A DNA stretch of 54,462 nucleotides from an uncultured Caldilineales bacterium (GCA_937907455.1 CALESQ010000015.1:1-54462), one strand, 5' to 3'. Numbered from the stretch's first letter, positions 25,427 to 34,066 are shown. Notes: a model not told the origin generated them from the letters alone. Made by a program: numbers and translations.

Positions 25427-26158
25427 ATGTTGGTGGAACGAAGCCGTTCTGTAACGAGTCAGGCAATTTCTATTCTGACAGAGCGCATCCGCACCCAGAC
25501 CTATGCGCCGGGTAGCCGGTTGCCTTCGGAAAGTGACCTGGCGCTGGAGCTTGGCGTCAGCCGAGCGTCGATTCGCACGGCGCTCAGCCGTTTGGCTACG
25601 CAGGGGCTGGTGTTGCGCAAACAGGGCGACGGCACGTATGTCAACATTCATCTGGAAAACATTCCCGGCAGCCTGGGTGGGTTATGGAATTTTCTGCGCC
25701 TGATTGAGTTCAGCGGGCACGAGCCTTCGATTCAGGTGCTTTCGCAGGAGGTGCGCCCGGCCAGCGCTGCCGAAGCGCAGGCTTTAGCTATGCCCGAACC
25801 TGCCGAGGTGCTGTTTTTGCGCCGCCTTTTTCTGGCCGATACAACCCCGGTGATCCTTGCTGGCAATGCCATTCCGCTGGCTTTGTTGCGCGTGGCTCCG
25901 CAGGAATGCGACGGCACGCAGCCGTTGGATGCTTTTTTCCGCCGCTATTGCAGCTTGCAAATTGCCTACGACATCTTCGATATCAGCGCTACCCTGCCGG
26001 ATGCCGAAGTATGCACGATTTTGCAGCTTCCTCCTCAACAGCCTTTATTGGCCTTGAAGCAGATTTTTTATAGCAGTGCCAACGAGCCATTGCTTTGCGG
26101 CAGCAGCGAATACAATGAAAAACGGTTAAGCTTGCGGCTGGCACAAAGCTGGTCGTGA
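25427..26158 (+). CDS. GntR-family (HutC subfamily) transcription regulator
   Basis: The 243-residue protein has an N-terminal winged helix (about 8-75, with AISILTERIRTQTYAPGSRLPSES shortened here to PGSRLPSESDLALELGVSR) and a C-terminal UTRA ligand-binding domain (about 95-240, ending in the SSEYNEKRLSL-like strand). HutC-type regulators bind small metabolites and usually repress catabolic operons. It lies 54 bp upstream of the YgeY-like gene on the same strand, so it is the obvious candidate regulator of the 26-46 kb cluster. GAAGG precedes the ATG at 25427. Confidence 0.88.
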   Translation: MLVERSRSVTSQAISILTERIRTQTYAPGSRLPSESDLALELGVSRASIRTALSRLATQGLVLRKQGDGTYVNIHLENIPGSLGGLWNFLRLIEFSGHEPSIQVLSQEVRPASAAEAQALAMPEPAEVLFLRRLFLADTTPVILAGNAIPLALLRVAPQECDGTQPLDAFFRRYCSLQIAYDIFDISATLPDAEVCTILQLPPQQPLLALKQIFYSSANEPLLCGSSEYNEKRLSLRLAQSWS

Positions 26159-26212
26159 TGTGATCGCGCCTGCACAGTATATGCGGGCATTCCGAGACTA
26201 ACGAGGCGAACT

Positions 26213-27418
26213 ATGCAGGAAATTATTGCTTCTTTGCATCAGAGAGTGGCTGATGCCCATGACGACATCGTGCAGTTTTTGCGCGACATTGTGGCGATCC
26301 CCAGCATGGACAGCGACATCGAGGCTGTCGGCCAGCGCATCGGCGAGGAAATGCGCAAGCTGGGCTTTGACGATGTGTATGTAGACCGCTACGGCAGCAT
26401 TGTCGGACGTATTGGCAACGGCCCGACGATTTTGCTCTACGATAGCCATATTGATACCGTAGGCATCGGTGACCCGTCGCAATGGCCGTGGGACCCCTTC
26501 CAGGGCAAGATCGAGGACGGTATGTTCTATGCGCGCGGCGCGCTGGACGAAAAAGGCAGCACGCCGGGCATGGTGTATGGCATGGCGATGGCGCGCGACC
26601 TGGGCCTGCTGGATGGCTATACGCTGTACTACCTCGGTAACATCGAGGAGTGGTGCGATGGCGTGGGCTGCAACGCCTTTGTTGAGTGGGAAGGTGTGCG
26701 CCCTGACTTTGTGGTGATCGGCGAACCGACCTGCATGAACGTGTACCGCGGGCACAAGGGCCGCCTGGAGCTGGAAGTGGTGTGCAAGGGCAAGAGCGCG
26801 CACGCGGCCAGCAATTTCATGGGCGACAATGCGGTGTACAAGATGATGCCGGTGGTGAATGCCATTGATAAGATGGACGCCACGCTGCGCACGCACGAAT
26901 TCCTGGGCCAGGGGCGCATCACGGTGACGCGCATCAGCAGTGTCAGCCCCAGCGACAACGCGGTGCCGGATGAGTGCAAGATCTTCATTGATCGCCGCGT
27001 GACTTTTGGCGACACGGTGGACAGCGTGCTGGCCGAGATCGAAAGCGTTATTCCGGCGGACAAGCGCAAGGATTTCAGCGTGAACCAGCTTGTCTGGGAA
27101 GAGCCGAGCCACACCGGTGCGATCTTCCGCTATGAGAAGTATTTCCCGGCCTGGGCGCTGGAAGAGAACGATCCTTTCGTGCTGGCTGGTCAGGCGGTGA
27201 AGCAAGCCCTGTGGGGCCGCACCGAACCGGCTGGCAAGTGGGATTTTTCGACCAACGGCAACTATTGGCGCGGCAAGGCGGGCATCCCCAGTATCGGCTT
27301 CGGGCCTGGCAACGAAATCTATGCGCACGCGGTCAACGAGCATGTGCCGCTGGAGGACGTGGTTGAGGCCACTAAGTTCTATGCGCTGCTGCCGCTGCTG
27401 CTGCGCGCCGGGCAGTAA
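26213..27418 (+). CDS. ygeY: YgeY-family M20 hydrolase, selenium-metabolism type
   Basis: This 401-residue metallohydrolase belongs to the M20/ArgE/DapE group and closely resembles the YgeY branch found beside selenium-dependent molybdenum hydroxylases. Zinc ligands are visible in YDSHIDTVG, GALDEKGS, NIEEWCDG and near the C-terminus NEHVPLEDV. The substrate is not firmly established; an N-carbamoyl or N-acyl amino compound is plausible. It is the first structural gene of the cluster. Its stop codon TAA starts a heptamer array (27415-27435). The symbol is used for family resemblance to E. coli ygeY. Confidence 0.85.
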   Translation: MQEIIASLHQRVADAHDDIVQFLRDIVAIPSMDSDIEAVGQRIGEEMRKLGFDDVYVDRYGSIVGRIGNGPTILLYDSHIDTVGIGDPSQWPWDPFQGKIEDGMFYARGALDEKGSTPGMVYGMAMARDLGLLDGYTLYYLGNIEEWCDGVGCNAFVEWEGVRPDFVVIGEPTCMNVYRGHKGRLELEVVCKGKSAHAASNFMGDNAVYKMMPVVNAIDKMDATLRTHEFLGQGRITVTRISSVSPSDNAVPDECKIFIDRRVTFGDTVDSVLAEIESVIPADKRKDFSVNQLVWEEPSHTGAIFRYEKYFPAWALEENDPFVLAGQAVKQALWGRTEPAGKWDFSTNGNYWRGKAGIPSIGFGPGNEIYAHAVNEHVPLEDVVEATKFYALLPLLLRAGQ

Positions 27419-27435
27419 ACAGTAAGACGTGAGAC
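27415..27435 (+). repeat. GTAAACA heptamer array starting in a stop codon
   Basis: GTAAACA, GTAAGAC and GTGAGAC follow directly, the first holding the TAA stop of ygeY. Stops fall at 27416, 27423 and 27430, one in each frame. Confidence 0.65.
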
Positions 27436-27514
27436 GGAAAGCTCCGAATTATGCCTTACGCTGATTGATAGCTAGCTCTTACTATACCTTAAAACTATCC
27501 AGGAGACTCTACTT

Positions 27515-28489
27515 ATGCAAACACATCTGCGTGGCCGTGATCTGATCACGACCCAGGAATGGACCAAGGACGAAATTGATACGGTTATGCACGTGGCGAT
27601 GGACCTGAAGCGCGCCCGCGCGCTGGGTGCTCCGCACGCTCATTTGCGCGACAAGGTGCTGGCGATGTTGTTCTTCTTCAGCAGCACCCGCACCCGCTCC
27701 AGCTTTGAAGCGGGCATTGCGCAGTTGGGCGGTCACGGCGCGTTCATCGATTCGGACACCACCCAGATCAGCCACGGCGATACCGCCAAGGAAATCGGCG
27801 AGATCTATGGCCGCTACTATGACGGCATCGCCATTCGCCAGTGCGATTGGGGCGTGGGCAACCAGTATATCCGCGATGTGGCTGCGGCCAGCCGCGTGCC
27901 GGTGTTGAATATGCAGTGCGATGTGTATCATCCCTTCCAAATTCTGGCTGACCTGATGACGATCATCGAGAAGAAGGGCGATCCGCGCGGCAAGACTATC
28001 GCCGTGAGCTACGCCTATGCCAAGAGCTATCAGAAGCCGCTGAGCGTGCCGCAAAGCCTGATCCTGCTGATGACCCGCTACGGTATGAACGTGCGCCTGG
28101 TACATCCGCCGGAGTTTAAGCTGATGCCGGACATCGTGCAGCAGGCTGCGGACAACGCGCGCTACGCCGGTGGCAGCTTCGAGATCATGGACGACATGGA
28201 CGCGGGTTTCAAGGATGCTGATGTGGTGTATCCCAAGAGCTGGGGCTGCTGGGTGACCACCGAAGATCAGGCCGAAAGCGTGGAGATTGGCAAGCAGTAC
28301 ACCAGTTGGATCGCCGACGAGCGCCGCATGGCCCTGGCCAAGCGCGATGCCATCTACATGCACTGCCTGCCCGCCGATCGCAACATCGAAGTGGCTGACG
28401 CCGTGATTGACGGCCCGCAGTCGGTGGTCTACGACGAAGCCGAAAACCGTCTGCATGTGCAGAAGGCCGTGATGGCGTTGACGATGTAG
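27515..28489 (+). CDS. ygeW: YgeW-family knotted carbamoyltransferase
   Basis: This 324-residue protein belongs to the aspartate/ornithine carbamoyltransferase superfamily. The carbamoyl-phosphate motif STRTRSSFE (about residues 53-61), HPFQILADLMT and HCLPADR (near residue 285) are present, and the inserted loop AVSYAYAKSYQKPLSVPQS is typical of the YgeW branch with a knotted chain. The second substrate of YgeW is not settled; the linked carbamate kinase suggests it runs towards carbamoyl phosphate. AGGAG precedes the ATG. Its TAG stop is part of the first unit of an octamer array. Confidence 0.88.
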   Translation: MQTHLRGRDLITTQEWTKDEIDTVMHVAMDLKRARALGAPHAHLRDKVLAMLFFFSSTRTRSSFEAGIAQLGGHGAFIDSDTTQISHGDTAKEIGEIYGRYYDGIAIRQCDWGVGNQYIRDVAAASRVPVLNMQCDVYHPFQILADLMTIIEKKGDPRGKTIAVSYAYAKSYQKPLSVPQSLILLMTRYGMNVRLVHPPEFKLMPDIVQQAADNARYAGGSFEIMDDMDAGFKDADVVYPKSWGCWVTTEDQAESVEIGKQYTSWIADERRMALAKRDAIYMHCLPADRNIEVADAVIDGPQSVVYDEAENRLHVQKAVMALTM

Positions 28490-28532
28490 GCTGGTAGATT
28501 GGTAAACTGGTAAACTGGTAAATTGGGAATCA
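28486..28532 (+). repeat. GTAAACTG octamer array, left arm
   Basis: Units GTAGGCTG, GTAGATTG, GTAAACTG, GTAAACTG, GTAAATTG follow one another, the first holding the TAG stop of ygeW. Positions 28494-28528 pair with 29056-29090 at 30 of 35 positions, so the array and its partner enclose the four-helix-bundle gene. Confidence 0.85.
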
Positions 28533-28556
28533 GTACATTGATTGTGAGGTGTTCTG

Positions 28557-29030
28557 GTGAGTACGGATCGGCAGGGCGGGTTTGAGGATTTGGATTGTTA
28601 TCAACTGGCGGTGCAGGTGATGCAGGAAGCCTACCGCGTCGTCAGAGTATTGCCGGTTGAAGAAAAATACAATCTTGCTTCTCAAATACGCCGCTCTGCT
28701 GTCAGCAGTGTTTTAAATATCGCTGAAGGGTATGGAAGATATCACTATCTCGACAGCCTGCGCTTTTTCTACATTGCCCGTGGTTCTCTAACCGAAACCT
28801 TGAGTGCTTTTGTAGTGTGTGATCGGTTGGGGTATGGCGAAGGCAACTTGGCTGAACAACGCAGCCTGTGTCATCAGACCATACGCTCCCTCAATGGCTA
28901 TATCCGCTATGTGCGTACCCAGCAGCAGGGTGCTCAGGAATTTGGCCATCACGTTCTTCACGAAAGCCAGAACGCCTACGAAATAGAGCGTTCGATCACA
29001 ATAGAAGGTCATGGTGAAGGTATCCCTTGA
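28557..29030 (+). CDS. Four-helix bundle protein (23S rRNA intervening-sequence/Avd-like family)
   Basis: The 157-residue protein matches the small four-helix-bundle family found in 23S rRNA intervening sequences and related to the Avd accessory protein of diversity-generating retroelements. Family marks are FEDLDCYQLAVQVMQEAY at the start, LASQIRRSAVSSVLNIAEGYGR in the second helix and FFYIARGSLTETLSAF in the third. The tail after about residue 120 is longer than usual. The start is GTG at 28557 with GAGGTG five bases upstream. No reverse transcriptase or template repeat is nearby. It sits between two inverted octamer arrays and interrupts an otherwise metabolic gene run, so it may be a mobile or domesticated unit. 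Confidence 0.85.
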   Translation: MSTDRQGGFEDLDCYQLAVQVMQEAYRVVRVLPVEEKYNLASQIRRSAVSSVLNIAEGYGRYHYLDSLRFFYIARGSLTETLSAFVVCDRLGYGEGNLAEQRSLCHQTIRSLNGYIRYVRTQQQGAQEFGHHVLHESQNAYEIERSITIEGHGEGIP

Positions 29031-29055
29031 TCCATTGGCCAACTCGCTTGCGCTG

Positions 29056-29090
29056 TACCAATCTACCAATCTACCAATTTACCAATCTAC
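29056..29090 (-). repeat. TACCAATC octamer array, right arm
   Basis: Units TACCAATC, TACCAATC, TACCAATT, TACCAATC and TAC are the reverse complement of the array at 28493-28528. The array ends 18 bp before the carbamate kinase ATG. Confidence 0.85.
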
Positions 29091-29108
29091 TTTTATAAGA
29101 GATGTCCC

Positions 29109-30071
29109 ATGATACCAACTACCTCCTCCCCCAAAACCGCTGTCGTCGCTGTGGGCGGCAATGCCTTGATCCTGGACAAGCAGCACGAGGATGTGGCTTC
29201 GCAGGTGGGCGCGGTTGAGCAGACCTGCAAGCACATCGCTGATATGATCGAACAGGGCTGGAACGTGATCGTGACGCACGGCAACGGCCCGCAGGTCGGG
29301 TTTATCTTGCGCCGCAATGAGCTGGCCGCGGGCGAAGTGCATCAAACACCGCTGGATGTGATCGGCGCGGACACGCAGGGCGCGATTGGATATATGATCG
29401 CCCGTGCGCTGACCAACGAGTTCAGGCAGCGCGGCATTGAGCGTTCGGTGGCAGCCGTGGTTACGCAGGTTGTTGTAGATCGCAACGATCCTGGCTTCAC
29501 CAATCCCACCAAGGGTATTGGCGGTTTTGCCACTGAGGAGAAGGCGCGCCAGTTTGAGAAGGAAGGCTGGATGGTGCGGGAAGATGCTGGCCGCGGCTGG
29601 CGACGCATGATCGCTTCGCCCCTGCCGCTGCGCATCGTTGAGCGCCCAGCCATCAAGATGCTGATTGACGCCGGTTTTATTGTTGTGGGCGTTGGCGGCG
29701 GCGGTATTCCGGTCATCGAGGATGAAAACGGCGACCTGCACGGCGTCTATGCCGTGATTGACAAGGACCGCGCCAGCGCGCTGCTGGCGACCGATCTGCA
29801 AGCTGACCTCTTGCTGATCTCCACCGCGGTGGAAAAGGTGGCGCTGAATTTCAACAAGCCCGATCAGAAGTGGCTGGAGCGCATCACACTGGCCGAAGCC
29901 AAGCAGTATTATGCCGATGGGCATTTCCTGTCGGGCAGCATGGGCCCCAAGATCGAAGCGATCATTGACTTTCTGGAAGCCACCCCCGGCGGCACGGGTC
30001 TGATCACCGACCCTGCCCACATCGTGGACGCCCTCGCCGGTAAAACCGGTACGTGGATTGTGAATGAGTAG
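29109..30071 (+). CDS. arcC: Carbamate kinase
   Basis: The 320-residue cytoplasmic enzyme makes ATP from carbamoyl phosphate and ADP. Family motifs VVAVGGNALI (13-22), VTHGNGPQVG, VVVDRNDPGFTNPTKGIG, VGVGGGGIPV and the C-terminal GSMGPKIEA are all present and the length is normal. In this cluster it would capture energy from the carbamoyl phosphate released by the YgeW-like enzyme. No arginine deiminase gene is nearby, so the classical arginine pathway is unlikely here. The TAG stop is the beginning of the next repeat array. Confidence 0.94.
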   Translation: MIPTTSSPKTAVVAVGGNALILDKQHEDVASQVGAVEQTCKHIADMIEQGWNVIVTHGNGPQVGFILRRNELAAGEVHQTPLDVIGADTQGAIGYMIARALTNEFRQRGIERSVAAVVTQVVVDRNDPGFTNPTKGIGGFATEEKARQFEKEGWMVREDAGRGWRRMIASPLPLRIVERPAIKMLIDAGFIVVGVGGGGIPVIEDENGDLHGVYAVIDKDRASALLATDLQADLLLISTAVEKVALNFNKPDQKWLERITLAEAKQYYADGHFLSGSMGPKIEAIIDFLEATPGGTGLITDPAHIVDALAGKTGTWIVNE

Positions 30072-30215
30072 AAAAGCAGACAAGGATAGAAGTAAACAAG
30101 TACACAAGTATACAGGGTAATAAGAATGAAACGAGATGAGATAAGCAAGACGCGTTTATCTCATCCATGTCTACTACCCCTTGTCTACTTGTCTACTTCC
30201 CTCTCCCTTGTGTAC
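30068..30215. repeat. GTAGACAA-type octamer array with hairpins
   Basis: The left part has GTAGAAAA, GCAGACAA, GGATAGAA, GTAAACAA, GTACACAA and GTATACAG, starting in the TAG stop of arcC. The right part has TGTCTACT units and ends with TGTGTAC. GTACACAAG (30100-30108) pairs with CTTGTGTAC (30207-30215). Between them GATGAGATAA (30135-30144) and TTATCTCATC (30156-30165) form a perfect 10-bp hairpin. Confidence 0.8.
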
Positions 30216-30222
30216 CGCCGTT

Positions 30223-31521
30223 ATGAACCACATCACCTCTCTTAAATGCACGGTTTGCGGCAAGGAATACGCGCCGGACGAGGTTCAGTACGTTTGTCCT
30301 GACCACGGCAACGAAGGTATCCTGGATGTGCAGTACGATTACGGCCTGATTAGCCTGACTTTCAGACCGGAAATGCTGGCCCATAACCCGGATACTTCGC
30401 TCTGGCGCTACAAACCGCTCCTGCCCATCGAGCCGGATGCCCCTGTGCCGCCGCTGGCTATTGGTGGAACGCCTCTCTACGCGGCTCCGCGGCTGGCAGA
30501 AAAGCTGGGCCTGCGCCATCTGTGGATCAAGGACGACGGGCGACAGGCCACGGCGTCGTTCAAGGATCGCGCCAGCGCAATTGCCGTGGTGAGGGCGCGC
30601 GCACAGGGCGCGGCGGTGATTACCACGGCCAGCACCGGCAATGCCGCGGCTGCGCTCAGTGGCCTTTGTGCCAGCGTGCAGCAGCCCAATGTGATTTTCG
30701 TGCCGGAAGCCGCGCCGCCTGCCAAGATCGCTCAATTGTTGACCTTTGGCTCCACGGTGATGCTGGTACACGGCACGTATGACGATGCCTTCGAGCTGTG
30801 TATGCAGGCTGCCGACGCGTATGGCTGGTACAACCGCAACACCGGCTACAATCCTTACATGTCCGAGGGCAAAAAGACGGTCAGCTTCGAGATCTGCGAA
30901 CAGTTGACGCATCTGCTGCGGCCTGCCGAGCAAGCACCTGCCACCTGGGAAGCGCCCGACGCAATCTTCGTCAGTGTCGGTGATGGCTGCATCATCGGCG
31001 GGGTTCACAAGGGCCTGAAAGACCTGCTGGCTTTAGGCTGGATTGACCAGATGCCGCGCATCTACGGCGTACAGGCTGCGGGCAGCAATTTCATGGCCGA
31101 AGCGTGGCAAGAAGGGCTGCGCGGCGCGGACGTGCTCAAAAAAGCGCCCATCAACAGCCAAACCGTGGCTGACAGCATCAGCGCGGGCTTGCCGCGCGAC
31201 CGCATCAAGGCGATGGCCGCGGTGGTGGAAACGGGCGGCGCGTATGTAGTGGTCAGCGACGACGAAATTCTGGCTGCGATCCCTGAACTGGCGCGCGGCT
31301 GCGGCGTTTTTGCGGAGCCTGCTGGTGCAGCCGGCTACGCGGGGTTGATCAAGGCCGCGGCGCAAGGCATGGTCAGTCCCGACGAACGGATCGTTGTGAT
31401 CAACACCGGCAACGGTCTGAAAGATGTAAAAAGCGCCATGTCCGCTGTGGAGCAAATTGGCCCCCAACCCTATCGCGTCGAGCCTGATTTGGCCGACCTG
31501 CGGCGCGTTCTCGGAAAGTAA
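30223..31521 (+). CDS. Threonine synthase-like PLP enzyme
   Basis: This 432-residue fold-type-II PLP enzyme resembles threonine synthase. A Cys-rich N-terminus (CTVCGKEY, then YVCPDHG) resembles the zinc-ribbon start seen in some threonine synthases. The PLP lysine lies in TASFKDRAS and the phosphate-binding loop in TTASTGNAAAALSGL; the substrate segment YNPYMSEGKKTVSFE is typical of ThrC. No homoserine kinase or dehydrogenase is near. In this cluster it may instead act as an amino-acid lyase or beta-replacement enzyme. ATG 30223 is chosen because longer forms start within the repeat array. Confidence 0.8.
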   Translation: MNHITSLKCTVCGKEYAPDEVQYVCPDHGNEGILDVQYDYGLISLTFRPEMLAHNPDTSLWRYKPLLPIEPDAPVPPLAIGGTPLYAAPRLAEKLGLRHLWIKDDGRQATASFKDRASAIAVVRARAQGAAVITTASTGNAAAALSGLCASVQQPNVIFVPEAAPPAKIAQLLTFGSTVMLVHGTYDDAFELCMQAADAYGWYNRNTGYNPYMSEGKKTVSFEICEQLTHLLRPAEQAPATWEAPDAIFVSVGDGCIIGGVHKGLKDLLALGWIDQMPRIYGVQAAGSNFMAEAWQEGLRGADVLKKAPINSQTVADSISAGLPRDRIKAMAAVVETGGAYVVVSDDEILAAIPELARGCGVFAEPAGAAGYAGLIKAAAQGMVSPDERIVVINTGNGLKDVKSAMSAVEQIGPQPYRVEPDLADLRRVLGK

Positions 31522-31637
31522 CCAGCTTTCAGTGATCAGTAACCAGTATTCAGAGATGAGCCTGTAAACTGGACACTGTAAACTGTACACTGTAAACTGG
31601 TCACTGGATACCGTGACTGCAAACTGGATACTTGTCA
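31519..31637. repeat. CTGTAAA heptamer array
   Basis: Four CAGTnnn heptamers (31530-31557) are followed by a run of heptamers CTGTAAA, CTGGACA, CTGTAAA, CTGTACA, CTGTAAA, CTGGTCA, CTGGATA, one hexamer, CTGCAAA, CTGGATA (31562-31630). CAGTAACCAGT (31537-31547) pairs with ACTGGTCACTG (31596-31606) at 10 of 11 positions. The array starts at the TAA stop of the preceding gene. Confidence 0.85.
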
Positions 31638-31652
31638 TAAGGAAACCAGACG

Positions 31653-33125
31653 ATGAATTTCAACCTGATTGACCTCACCCTTCACGAAGACCGCCTTGAA
31701 CGCTCGTTGCAACGGGCGCGCGAGCGCAACATTATCATCCCCACCTTCAAGCAGATGCGCAACCCTGATCTGATCCCGGACAAGATCAAGACGCAGTTGC
31801 GTGATGTGGGTCTGTGGGATTTGAACCCCGTCAACCTGTTTCGCATCACCTGGCACAACGAGCCGGTGAGCAAGGGAGGCGGTTTCAATCGCGCCAACTA
31901 TATCGAGTTCCCCTCGGAGTTGACCGGTGTCAAGGCGCGTATTGTGATGCTGGTGGGTAAATGGTTCCCGACGGGCGCGCACAAAGTTGGTGCGGCTTTC
32001 GGCTGTCTCGTGCCGACGCTTGTCACCGGCCAGTTTGATCCCACCGTGCAGAAGGCTGTTTGGCCCTCCACCGGCAACTACTGCCGCGGTGGGGCCTACG
32101 ACTCGAACCTGCTCGGCTGCGACTCCATCGCGATCCTGCCGGAAGGCATGAGCAAGGAACGCTTTCAATGGCTGGCTAACGTGGCGGGTGAGGTTATCAA
32201 GACCCCCGGCTCGGAAAGCAACGTGAAAGAAATCTTCGACAAGGTCTGGGAATTGCGCCGTTCCGGTCAGGATTTGATGATCTTCAACCAGTTCGAGGAG
32301 TTCGGCAACTATTTGTGGCACCACGAGGTGACCGGCCCGGCCATCGAGGAAGTACTGCTTCATGTGATGGGGCCAGACGACCGCTTCCGCGGCGCAGCGT
32401 TCACCACCGGTTCTGCCGGAACAATTGCCAGCGGCGACTACCTGAAAAAGCAGTATCCCTACAGCAAGATCGTTGCCAGCGAGGCGCTGCAATGCCCGAC
32501 GCTGCTGCTGAATGGCTTCGGCGCGCACCGCATCGAGGGCATCGGCGACAAGCATGTGCCGTGGATTCACAACGTCAAGAACACCGATCTGGTCACGGCC
32601 ATTGACGACGCTGCCCCCATGTCGCTGCTGCGGCTGTTCAACGCGCCTGCGGGCCAGGAATACCTGGTGCAGCAGGGAGTGTCGCCGGAACTGGTGGCGC
32701 AACTGCCGTTGCTGGGCATTTCCGGCATCGCCAACCTGCTGTCGGCCATCAAGCTGGCTAAGTGGTACGAAATGAACGAGCAGGATGTGGTGGCAACCGT
32801 CGCCACAGACTCGGTGGATATGTACCAAAGCCGCCTCGAAGAGATGGAAGAAGAGGAAGGCGCGTTTGGTCCGGTGGAAGCTGCCGTTTCCTTCAACCGT
32901 TACCTGCTCGGCGAGAACACCGCCAACATGATGGAGCTGTCCTATCCTGAGCGCAAGCGCATCCACAACCTGAAGTACTACACCTGGGTCGAGCAGCAGG
33001 GCCGTTCCTACGAGGAAATTCAGGCGCAGTGGTACGACGACAACTACTGGACCAGCATCCCGCCCAAGGTCAACGAGATTGATCGGCTGATCGAAGCGTT
33101 CAACGCGCGGGCTGGGTTGTTATAA
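31653..33125 (+). CDS. Fold-type-II PLP enzyme (TrpB/cysteine synthase-like), unknown substrate
   Basis: The 490-residue protein belongs to the tryptophan synthase beta/cysteine synthase fold. The Schiff-base Lys is in FPTGAHKVGAAFG and the substrate loop in WPSTGNYCRGGAYDSNLLG; TTGSAGTIASGDYL is the phosphate-binding glycine loop. It is longer than cysteine synthase because of N- and C-terminal helical extensions. E. coli has a diaminopropionate ammonia-lyase (ygeX) in the comparable position, but this sequence is not an obvious ygeX. The reaction is therefore unknown; ammonia-lyase chemistry on a purine-derived amino acid is one guess. AAGGA precedes the ATG. Confidence 0.78.
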   Translation: MNFNLIDLTLHEDRLERSLQRARERNIIIPTFKQMRNPDLIPDKIKTQLRDVGLWDLNPVNLFRITWHNEPVSKGGGFNRANYIEFPSELTGVKARIVMLVGKWFPTGAHKVGAAFGCLVPTLVTGQFDPTVQKAVWPSTGNYCRGGAYDSNLLGCDSIAILPEGMSKERFQWLANVAGEVIKTPGSESNVKEIFDKVWELRRSGQDLMIFNQFEEFGNYLWHHEVTGPAIEEVLLHVMGPDDRFRGAAFTTGSAGTIASGDYLKKQYPYSKIVASEALQCPTLLLNGFGAHRIEGIGDKHVPWIHNVKNTDLVTAIDDAAPMSLLRLFNAPAGQEYLVQQGVSPELVAQLPLLGISGIANLLSAIKLAKWYEMNEQDVVATVATDSVDMYQSRLEEMEEEEGAFGPVEAAVSFNRYLLGENTANMMELSYPERKRIHNLKYYTWVEQQGRSYEEIQAQWYDDNYWTSIPPKVNEIDRLIEAFNARAGLL

Positions 33126-33127
33126 CA

Positions 33128-33212
33128 TAGTAAACAAGTAGACAGGTAAACAAGTAGACAGGTGTGTACGACGTAGACCTTGTCTACTTGTCTACTTGCT
33201 CCGTGTCTACCT
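33128..33212. repeat. AGTAGACA octamer array with hairpin
   Basis: AGTAAACA, AGTAGACA, GGTAAACA, AGTAGACA (33129-33160) are followed by the reverse-complement units TGTCTACT, TGTCTACT and TGTCTACC. ACAAGTAGACA (33150-33160) and TGTCTACTTGT (33181-33191) pair perfectly over 11 bp. Confidence 0.85.
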
Positions 33213-33232
33213 CTCCACAGGAGCCTCTCCCC

Positions 33233-33889
33233 ATGATAATTGCAATTCTCGGTGGCACTGGGCCAGAAGGCAGCGGCCTGGGGCTGCGTTGGGCGCAGGC
33301 CGGGCATGATGTGGTCATCGGCTCGCGCCAGGCTGAGCGGGGCCAGCAGGTCGCCGCTGACTTGCTGGCGAAGCTGAACGATGCCAGCGGTGCGCTGCTG
33401 AGCGGTATGGACAATCTGAGCGCCGCCCAGCAGGCTGATGTCGCGGTGCTGGCTGTGCCCTACAGCGGTCAGGAACGCACCCTGGCCGGTTTGGAAGCGG
33501 CGCTGGCTGGCAAATTGCTGCTGACCGTGGTTGTGCCGTTGGGCGAAAAGGCCGCGCGTGTCTGGCGTTTACCCAGTGGCCTGTCCGCCGCAGAAGAGGC
33601 GCGCCAGCAGCTCGGCGAGGGCGCGCGCGTGGTCGCTGCCTTCCAAAACATCTCCGCCCATCACCTGGCCGATCCCGATCATGCGGTGGATTGCGATGTG
33701 CTGGTATGTGGCGATAATAAAGAAGACAAACAAATCGTGCTCGATCTGTGCGCGGCTGCGGGCATGCGCGGTGTGGATGCTGGCCCCTTGCAGAATGCCA
33801 GCGTTGCCGAAGGCTTGACTTCGGTTTTGATCGGCATTAACATTCGCCACAAGATCAAACACGCTGGTATTCGTATCACCGGTATCTAG
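33233..33889 (+). CDS. npdG: NADPH-dependent F420 reductase-like protein
   Basis: The 218-residue Rossmann protein matches the F420H2:NADP oxidoreductase family, which moves hydride between coenzyme F420 and NADP. Visible are the N-terminal IIAILGGTGPEGSGLGLRWA loop (residues 2-21), the NADP-phosphate site IGSRQAER, VAVLAVPYSGQ and the C-terminal DAGPLQNASVAEGLTSVLI. ATG 33233 has AGGAG nine bases upstream; the longer frame starting in the repeat array is rejected. The luciferase-like oxidoreductase at 39779 could be its F420 partner. The F420 biosynthesis genes are not in this window. Confidence 0.83.
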   Translation: MIIAILGGTGPEGSGLGLRWAQAGHDVVIGSRQAERGQQVAADLLAKLNDASGALLSGMDNLSAAQQADVAVLAVPYSGQERTLAGLEAALAGKLLLTVVVPLGEKAARVWRLPSGLSAAEEARQQLGEGARVVAAFQNISAHHLADPDHAVDCDVLVCGDNKEDKQIVLDLCAAAGMRGVDAGPLQNASVAEGLTSVLIGINIRHKIKHAGIRITGI

Positions 33890-34066
33890 GCGATTTCTCC
33901 CTGCCTGACCTGACACCGTGCGGCTTGTCGCCTCCGTCGCTGGTGGCCTGGCGTGATCGCAGCGTTCGATGCGCAGGCTGCTGAAATCTTTACCATTGGC
34001 TGTGGACGCCGGTAGCAATTGCTCTGACCGATCAAGCGTCTTGCGCTTCAACCCCGGAGGTTCTCG

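Noticed and set aside
26198..27343. 381-codon open frame opposite ygeY, with many His and Ala residues
   Set aside because: Antisense shadow; no domain, no ribosome site and full overlap with a well-supported gene.
28557..29030. Diversity-generating retroelement based on the Avd-like protein
   Set aside because: No reverse transcriptase, template repeat or variable C-type-lectin gene was found in the window.
31562..31630. CRISPR-like array
   Set aside because: Units are 7 bases without spacers and there are no cas genes; it is a tandem repeat, not a CRISPR.
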